Shown: positions 4,811 to 8,441 of the stretch, in pieces | How the letters are laid out: every line of letters begins with the position of its first letter | Position numbering within the stretch: position 1 is the first letter of the stretch | Assembly (NCBI GenBank): GCA_022822245.1 | Contig: JAJECB010000408.1 | Location: 1-8,441 of the forward strand | Direction: 5' to 3' | Length of the DNA: 8,441 nucleotides | From: Gammaproteobacteria bacterium | GTDB lineage: Bacteria; Pseudomonadota; Gammaproteobacteria; HK1 | Translations under genes and position numbers: made by a program | The notes under the pieces: generated by a model | Databases searched by the model: none | What the model was told of the DNA's origin: nothing | The model's input: only the letters and a program-made list of their open reading frames with translations

Positions 4811-6133
4811 GTGGGCATCGAACTCATCACCGTCCTCATGGTGGGCTCGATCGCCCTCCTGCTCATCATCGGCATGCCGATGGCGTTCGCCCTCGGGCTC
4901 GTCGCGGTCACCTTCACCTTCGGCTTCTTCGGCTGGGACGCGCTTCAGCTCATCACGAGCCGGATCTACGGCTTCGTCAACGTCTACGTGCTCGTCGCGG
5001 TGCCGATGTTCCTCATGATGGCGACGATCATGGACCGCTCCGGGGTGGCCCGGGACCTCTACCAGGCGATGAGCGTGTGGGCGGGGCGGATGCCGGGCGG
5101 GGTCGCGATCATGACCCTCATCGCGGCCGTCTTCATGGCCGCGACGACCGGGATCATCGGCGGTGAGATCATCCTGCTCGGCCTCGTGGCGCTGCCCCAG
5201 ATGCTCCGCCTCGGCTACGACCGGAACCTCGCGATCGGCACCATCTGCGCGGGCGGCTCGCTCGGGAGCATGATTCCGCCCAGCATCGTCCTCATCTTCT
5301 TCGGGCTGACCGCGAACGTCTCGATCGGCGACCTCTTCGTCGCCGTCATCATCCCGGGGCTGCTCCTCGCCGGGATCTACACCGTGTACATCTTCGCGCG
5401 GTGCATCCGGAACCCGGCCCTCGCGCCGCCCCTCCCGGAGGTCGAGCGCAACCTCCCGATGGCGGAGAAGGTGAAGCTCCTCAAGGGCCTCATCCTCCCC
5501 CTCGCGGTCGCCTTCGGCGTGCTCGGGATCATAAAAGCGGGTAACGCGGCGGTGAGCGAGGCGGCCGCCGTCGGGGTCGCGGGGACCATCCTCGCCGCGT
5601 GGGTCCGAGGCAAGCTGAGCTGGGGAATGCTCCGGGACGCGCTCCGCCAGACCATGTCCGCGTGCGGGCTGCTCCTCTGGCTCACCTTCGGGGCGACCGC
5701 CCTCATCGGGGTCTACAACCTCCTCGGCGGGATCCGCTTCATCAACGAGGTGATGACCGGGCTCCCCTTCGACCCGCTCGTCATCGTGGTGCTGATGATG
5801 CTGGTCCTCATCGTCCTCGGCTTCTTCATGGACTGGGTCGGCATCCTCCTCCTCACGATGCCGATCTTCGTGCCGATCATCACCAACCTCGGATTCAACC
5901 CGGTGTGGTTCGGGATCCTCTTCTGCATGAACATGCAGATCTCGTACCTCTCGCCGCCGTTCGGGCCCGCCGCCTTCTACCTGAAAGGCGTGGCCCCACC
6001 CGAGATCGGTCTGCACCACATCTACCGGGCGCTCTGGCCGTTCATGATCATGCAGCTCATCGCGATGCTGCTCGTCCTGTTCTTCCCCCAGATCGCCCTC
6101 TGGCTGCCCGGGGTGCTCCTCGGGGGCGGCTAG
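4811..6133 (+). CDS. dctM: TRAP transporter large permease subunit, DctM family (440 aa)
   Basis: This is the sodium/solute translocating subunit, of the elevator type. It is hydrophobic throughout, with about a dozen membrane segments and two pseudo-symmetric clamshell loops: GGSLGSMIPPSIVLIFFG (148-165) in the first half, and MDWVGILLLTMPIFVPI (340-356) with YLSPPFGPAAFYLKGV (379-394) in the second. The pattern GEIILLGLVALPQMLRLGYDRNLAIG is typical of the FcbT3 (COG4664) branch, and the length fits the family. The start is the GTG at 4811, since the protein then begins at the expected first helix. No Shine-Dalgarno sequence is evident, only an AGGA about 16 bases away. It is last in the operon, after dctQ. 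Together with dctP and dctQ it forms a complete TRAP transporter for an organic acid or similar solute. Confidence 0.93.
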   Translation: MGIELITVLMVGSIALLLIIGMPMAFALGLVAVTFTFGFFGWDALQLITSRIYGFVNVYVLVAVPMFLMMATIMDRSGVARDLYQAMSVWAGRMPGGVAIMTLIAAVFMAATTGIIGGEIILLGLVALPQMLRLGYDRNLAIGTICAGGSLGSMIPPSIVLIFFGLTANVSIGDLFVAVIIPGLLLAGIYTVYIFARCIRNPALAPPLPEVERNLPMAEKVKLLKGLILPLAVAFGVLGIIKAGNAAVSEAAAVGVAGTILAAWVRGKLSWGMLRDALRQTMSACGLLLWLTFGATALIGVYNLLGGIRFINEVMTGLPFDPLVIVVLMMLVLIVLGFFMDWVGILLLTMPIFVPIITNLGFNPVWFGILFCMNMQISYLSPPFGPAAFYLKGVAPPEIGLHHIYRALWPFMIMQLIAMLLVLFFPQIALWLPGVLLGGG

Positions 6134-6136
6134 GGC

Positions 6137-6228
6137 GGCGTGTTCACGCTATCGCACCCAATCCACGGCTCTTCGCCGAGCGTCATTAGAATCTGGTGCG
6201 TTTCCAGGCCTATTCGTGTGAACACGCC
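6137..6228. repeat. 92-bp element with 11-bp perfect inverted arms after the TRAP operon
   Basis: GGCGTGTTCAC (6137-6147) is the exact reverse complement of GTGAACACGCC (6218-6228). Two further pairs (6148/6217 G-U and 6149/6216 C-G) extend the stem to 13. Smaller inverted pairs lie inside or compete with it: GCTC/GAGC near 6168-6181, CTGG/CCAG (6193-6196/6204-6207) and CCAGG/CCTGG (6204-6208/6228-6232). It starts 4 bases after the dctM stop. It may be a small palindromic repeat (REP or MITE type) or a structured 3' untranslated region. No target-site duplication is seen at its ends. Confidence 0.45.
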
Positions 6229-6279
6229 CTGGCCGCAATACGTGGCTCGCCGCCGCCCAGGCCTCGCCATGGGCTACGC

Positions 6280-6702
6280 CTATGCCGGTGTGAGCAGGGG
6301 GATGACGCGCCGGCGTGCTTGCCGGTAGATGTGGAAGTCCGAGTCGAGGGTCATGATCGATCCGCGGTCCGTGCGTTCGACGAGCCTCACCAGGCAGGCA
6401 TCGGCAAACGACATGGGGACGTCCCGGTACCGACGAATCAGCCGGCTGACGGCGAGCGCGTCGTCGCCCGTGTCGAGGACGGGTACGACCCGCAGCACGC
6501 CACGCTCGACGAGCGTCACCGGAAGGCTCGGGTCGGCGCCGACACGCTGGAGCAGGAACGATGTTTCCGAGAACACGGCCTCGCAGGTGAGCAAGGGCGG
6601 CGCCAGCGCATCGAACTGGCGCCGGGCCCAATCGTGGTGGGCCTCGTCCGCGTCGAGCAGCGCGACGACGGGACCCGTGTCAACGACGACGGTCGGCGCC
6701 AC
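6280..6702 (-). CDS. PIN-domain ribonuclease toxin, VapC-like (140 aa)
   Basis: This is a predicted Mg-dependent endoribonuclease of a type II toxin-antitoxin pair. The PIN acidic residues are in place: D8 in VVVDTGPVVALL, E46 in FSETSFLLQR, D101 in SFADACLVRL, and D120/D122 in TLDSDF. The length fits the family. The start chosen is the GTG at 6702, giving VAPTVVVDTG, which places the first beta strand at the usual position. The frame is open up to an ATG at 6828, but those extra residues overlap the antitoxin gene and look non-coding. The toxin start lies inside the antitoxin 3' end (23-base overlap), with no clear ribosome site of its own, so translation is probably coupled to the antitoxin. 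The RNA target is unknown. Confidence 0.88.
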   Translation of the reverse strand: MAPTVVVDTGPVVALLDADEAHHDWARRQFDALAPPLLTCEAVFSETSFLLQRVGADPSLPVTLVERGVLRVVPVLDTGDDALAVSRLIRRYRDVPMSFADACLVRLVERTDRGSIMTLDSDFHIYRQARRRVIPLLTPA

Positions 6703-6958
6703 CGCGACGTGCGTCCCGGGAGACGGCTTCCTCGAGCAGGCGCTGGTTGGTCGCCAGATCGGAGCGTCCGCTCCGGACGGCGCCGACGAGATCGTCGGCA
6801 AGGGAGGCACAGCTCGGTGGCGCGGCATCCGTTTCGCGGAGCAACGCGTTTTCGATGATCTCCCTCACGAGGGACGACCGGGTCACGTTGCGCCTTCGCG
6901 CTTCGCTCGTGAGCGTGGCATGGAGCTCGGTCGGGAGCTTGACGGTGAGAACGTTCAT
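6680..6958 (-). CDS. ribbon-helix-helix antitoxin of the PIN toxin (92 aa)
   Basis: Residues 1-41 fit the RHH (CopG/MetJ-like) fold: a short beta strand NVLTVKLP, then helix ELHATLTSEARRR, then NVTRSSLVREIIENALL. It should dimerise and bind its own operator. The rest, about 45 residues including DDLVGAVRSGRSDLATNQRLLEEA, would wrap the toxin. The start is the ATG at 6958, because the RHH strand begins right there. There is no Shine-Dalgarno sequence before it, and an inverted repeat ends 3 bases from the ATG. It is the first gene of the pair and overlaps the PIN toxin by 23 bases. The pair is convergent with the TRAP operon and divergent from the second dioxygenase. Confidence 0.85.
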   Translation of the reverse strand: MNVLTVKLPTELHATLTSEARRRNVTRSSLVREIIENALLRETDAAPPSCASLADDLVGAVRSGRSDLATNQRLLEEAVSRDARRGGADRRR

Positions 6959-6960
6959 GG

Positions 6961-6992
6961 GGCGATGGTATTACGATCAGATACCAATCGCC
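6961..6992 (-). promoter_or_regulatory. inverted-repeat operator of the toxin-antitoxin pair, overlapping a possible -10 box
   Basis: GGCGATGGTAT (6961-6971) mirrors ATACCAATCGCC (6981-6992) with one extra base in the second arm, across a 9-base centre. RHH antitoxins bind such repeats to repress their own promoter. On the minus strand TAATAC (6973-6968) resembles a -10 box. With 9 bases to the ATG it would place the transcript start at or very near the start codon, so the message could be leaderless. No good -35 is visible. Confidence 0.55.
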
Positions 6993-7088
6993 ATACGCAG
7001 CATCGTTGCGGGACGCCCGGTGTTGCGGCCATTCCGGTGATCGTCCCGGCCGGCCGCGCACTCAAGGCGATCTCGGCCGCTCAGGAAA

Positions 7089-7094
7089 TATAGT
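7089..7094 (+). promoter_or_regulatory. possible -10 box for the second dioxygenase gene
   Basis: TATAGT matches the sigma-70 -10 consensus at five of six positions and stands in an AT-rich patch (aaatatagtatg) of otherwise GC-rich DNA, about 120 bases before the chosen start. No -35 match is seen at 16-18 bases, so this is a weak call. Confidence 0.25.
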
Positions 7095-7214
7095 ATGTCG
7101 CACGAGAATGGAGTCCGCCGCGAGAGTGACTCGCGGAGAGGCGGGAAGGAGAGGAGCCCGGAAACGGGCCGGACCTCGAATCGGGAAGGTACGTCGAACT
7201 CGGAGAAGAACGGG

Positions 7215-8114
7215 ATGCAGACAAGGTCCACCGAGACTTCAGGGGATGCCACGGTAGAGGGGCAGGTTCCGCCCGGGGCGGGGCCGGCCGCGGCGGACGC
7301 GCTCGGCGCGCGCTACGAGCGCGACGGGTACCTCGCGCCCTTCCGGGTGCTCGAGCCCGAGGAGGCGGAGGGCCACTGGCAGCGCATGCAGGCCTTGCGG
7401 GAAGAGCGACCCGAGGACGCGGCGGTCGCGTTCTCGTTCAACCCGCACTACCTCCTGCCCTGGCTCTACGACCTCGCGCGGCATCCGCGGATCCTCGACA
7501 AGGTCGAGCGGGCGCTCGGGCCGGACATCCTCGTCTGGTCCACCGGCTTCTTCAGCAAGAAGCCGCACGACCCCTCGTATGTGAGCTGGCACCAGGACTC
7601 GACCTACTGGGGGCTCGAGCCGCCCGACATCGTCTCCGCGTGGGTCGCGTTCACCCCGAGCCGGCGGGCGAACGGCTGCATGCGGGTGGTGCCGGGGACG
7701 CATGCCCTCGGCCAGATCGAGCACGTCGACGGGTTCGCGGACGGGAACCTCCTCAGCCGCGGCCAGGAGGTGCAGGTGGACGTGGACGAGGCGGACGCGG
7801 TGGATCTGGAGCTCGAGCCCGGCGAGTTCTCGCTCCACCACGTGCGGATCGTGCACGGGTCGAACCCCAACCCGACCGACGTGCCGCGGATCGGCTTCGT
7901 GGTCCGCTACATCGCGACCCACTGCCGGCAGATCGGGGGGCGGACCCCGGCGGCGCTCGTGCGGGGAGAGGACCGCTACGGGCACTTCGACCCGCTCCCG
8001 TGCCCGCGGGAGGAGTTCGACCCCGAGGCGCGCGCCGTCTACGACGCGGCGACCCCGGTCCTTCGCTCGATCCTCTTCCGGGGTGCGGCGCAAGGGCCGC
8101 GGAAGCCGTCGTAG
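7215..8114 (+). CDS. PhyH-family Fe(II)/2-oxoglutarate dioxygenase (299 aa)
   Basis: This is a second non-haem iron hydroxylase, of a different PhyH subfamily from the one on the minus strand. The iron ligands are H126 and D128 (SWHQDSTYWGLEP) and H214 (RIVHGSNPNPT). R225 (PRIGF), 11 residues on, should bind 2-oxoglutarate. The intact HxD argues for hydroxylation rather than halogenation. Other family marks are the VSAWVAFTPSRRANGCMRVVPGTH stretch (140-163) and FSLHHVRIVHGS. The start is the ATG at 7215, preceded by GGAGAAG (7202-7208) at 6 bases. An in-frame ATG at 7095, with AGGA 8 bases upstream, would add 40 charged low-complexity residues and cannot be excluded. The gene is followed after 62 bases by an SDR gene on the same strand, suggesting hydroxylation followed by oxidation or reduction of a small molecule. 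The substrate is unknown. Confidence 0.88.
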   Translation: MQTRSTETSGDATVEGQVPPGAGPAAADALGARYERDGYLAPFRVLEPEEAEGHWQRMQALREERPEDAAVAFSFNPHYLLPWLYDLARHPRILDKVERALGPDILVWSTGFFSKKPHDPSYVSWHQDSTYWGLEPPDIVSAWVAFTPSRRANGCMRVVPGTHALGQIEHVDGFADGNLLSRGQEVQVDVDEADAVDLELEPGEFSLHHVRIVHGSNPNPTDVPRIGFVVRYIATHCRQIGGRTPAALVRGEDRYGHFDPLPCPREEFDPEARAVYDAATPVLRSILFRGAAQGPRKPS

Positions 8115-8132
8115 GGCGGGCGGGCCGCCGGC

Positions 8133-8154
8133 GGACAAGGACACGGACAAGGAC
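8133..8154 (+). repeat. short direct repeat in the dioxygenase-SDR gap
   Basis: GGACAAGGAC occurs twice (8133-8142 and 8145-8154), separated by AC. A second doublet, GGGGTTG, follows (8157-8163 and 8166-8172) and contains the SDR ribosome site. No function is evident. Confidence 0.4.
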
Positions 8155-8176
8155 GAGGGGTTGGAGGGGTTGCAGC

Positions 8177-8441
8177 ATGAGCCTTGAGGGCGCGACGGTC
8201 ATCGTGACCGGCTCGTCGAGCGGGATCGGGGCGGCGTGCGCCCGGCTCGTCGCCGCGAAGGGCGGCAACGTGATCGTCAACTACGCGCGCTCGGCGGACG
8301 CGGCGGCGGCGGTGGCGAAGGAGTGCCGGGAGCGCGGGACGGGGGCGATCGCGGTGCGGGCGGACGTCGCGGACGACGCCGACTGCCGCCGCCTCGTCGC
8401 GGCCGCGATGGACGAGTTCGGGCGCCTCGACGGGCTCGTCA
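8177..8441 (+). CDS. short-chain dehydrogenase/reductase, 5' part (gene runs past window end)
   Basis: The first 88 residues of a classical NAD(P)-dependent SDR are visible. The Rossmann nucleotide motif TGSSSGIG is at residues 11-18 after the strand ATVIV. The second strand, NVIVNYARS (31-39), ends without an acidic residue and carries Arg38, which favours NADP(H). The D63-V64 pair in RADVAD is the usual adenine-binding Asp. The catalytic Ser/Tyr/Lys lie beyond the window. The start is the ATG at 8177 with GGAGGGG (8163-8169) 7 bases upstream. It lies 62 bases after the dioxygenase on the same strand, probably in one operon. Resemblance to FabG-like 3-oxoacyl reductases is general to the family and does not fix the substrate. 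Confidence 0.92.
   Translation, partial: MSLEGATVIVTGSSSGIGAACARLVAAKGGNVIVNYARSADAAAAVAKECRERGTGAIAVRADVADDADCRRLVAAAMDEFGRLDGLV

Noticed and set aside
4040..6019. A 659-codon open frame on the minus strand, opposite dctQ and dctM
   Set aside because: The product is extremely rich in His, Asp, Glu, Arg and Gly with no domain pattern. It is the expected antisense shadow of GC-rich codons and lies opposite clear TRAP genes.
6140..6328. A 62-codon plus-strand frame after the TRAP operon
   Set aside because: It lacks a ribosome site, crosses the inverted-repeat element and the 3' end of the toxin gene, and shows no recognisable pattern.
7239..8150. A 303-codon minus-strand frame opposite the second dioxygenase
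   Set aside because: Arg/Val/Glu/His-rich with no motifs; the plus-strand gene has intact catalytic residues and a ribosome site.
1..8441. CRISPR arrays, tRNA or rRNA genes, insertion-sequence transposases
   Set aside because: I saw no regularly spaced repeats, cloverleaf or rRNA-like sequence, and no transposase motifs on either strand.

Overview
The window is very GC-rich, uses GTG starts freely and encodes periplasmic proteins (a c-type cytochrome and a TRAP solute-binding protein). This suggests a Gram-negative, proteobacterium-like environmental bacterium. The sequence alone does not allow a closer placement.

Left edge (1-391, +): the 3' end of a c-type cytochrome gene. It shows the end of one cytochrome domain, a Gly/Ala linker and a second small haem domain. 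It converges, with a 6-base gap, on a three-gene minus-strand operon read from 2666 down to 398. That operon encodes an EctD-like Fe(II)/2-oxoglutarate dioxygenase of the PhyH family, an apparently orphan beta-class DNA methyltransferase, and a small cupin. Both junctions are 4-base GTGA stop/start overlaps, so the three are probably translated as one coupled unit. This is the least ordinary combination in the window.

A 396-base divergent intergenic region (2667-3062) separates this operon from a plus-strand tripartite TRAP transporter operon (3063-6133). The operon encodes a periplasmic binding protein, a small 4-TM subunit and a large permease. The first gap (4086-4186) holds a very strong hairpin. 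The second gap (4739-4810) has no T at all, is C-rich, and stays open in the reading frame shared by dctQ and dctM.

Downstream are a 92-bp structure with 11-bp inverted terminal arms (6137-6228) and a minus-strand VapBC-like toxin-antitoxin pair: an RHH antitoxin at 6958-6680 and a PIN toxin at 6702-6280. A near-perfect inverted repeat lies directly before the antitoxin start and is probably its autoregulatory operator. The right end (7215-8441, +) carries a second PhyH dioxygenase of a different subfamily, followed by the start of a short-chain dehydrogenase.

Overall the window looks like a catabolic or solute-processing neighbourhood: TRAP uptake of an organic acid or solute, two non-haem iron oxygenases, a cupin and an SDR. 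A solitary DNA methyltransferase is built into one operon and a toxin-antitoxin module is inserted between two metabolic blocks. Substrates cannot be read from the sequence.
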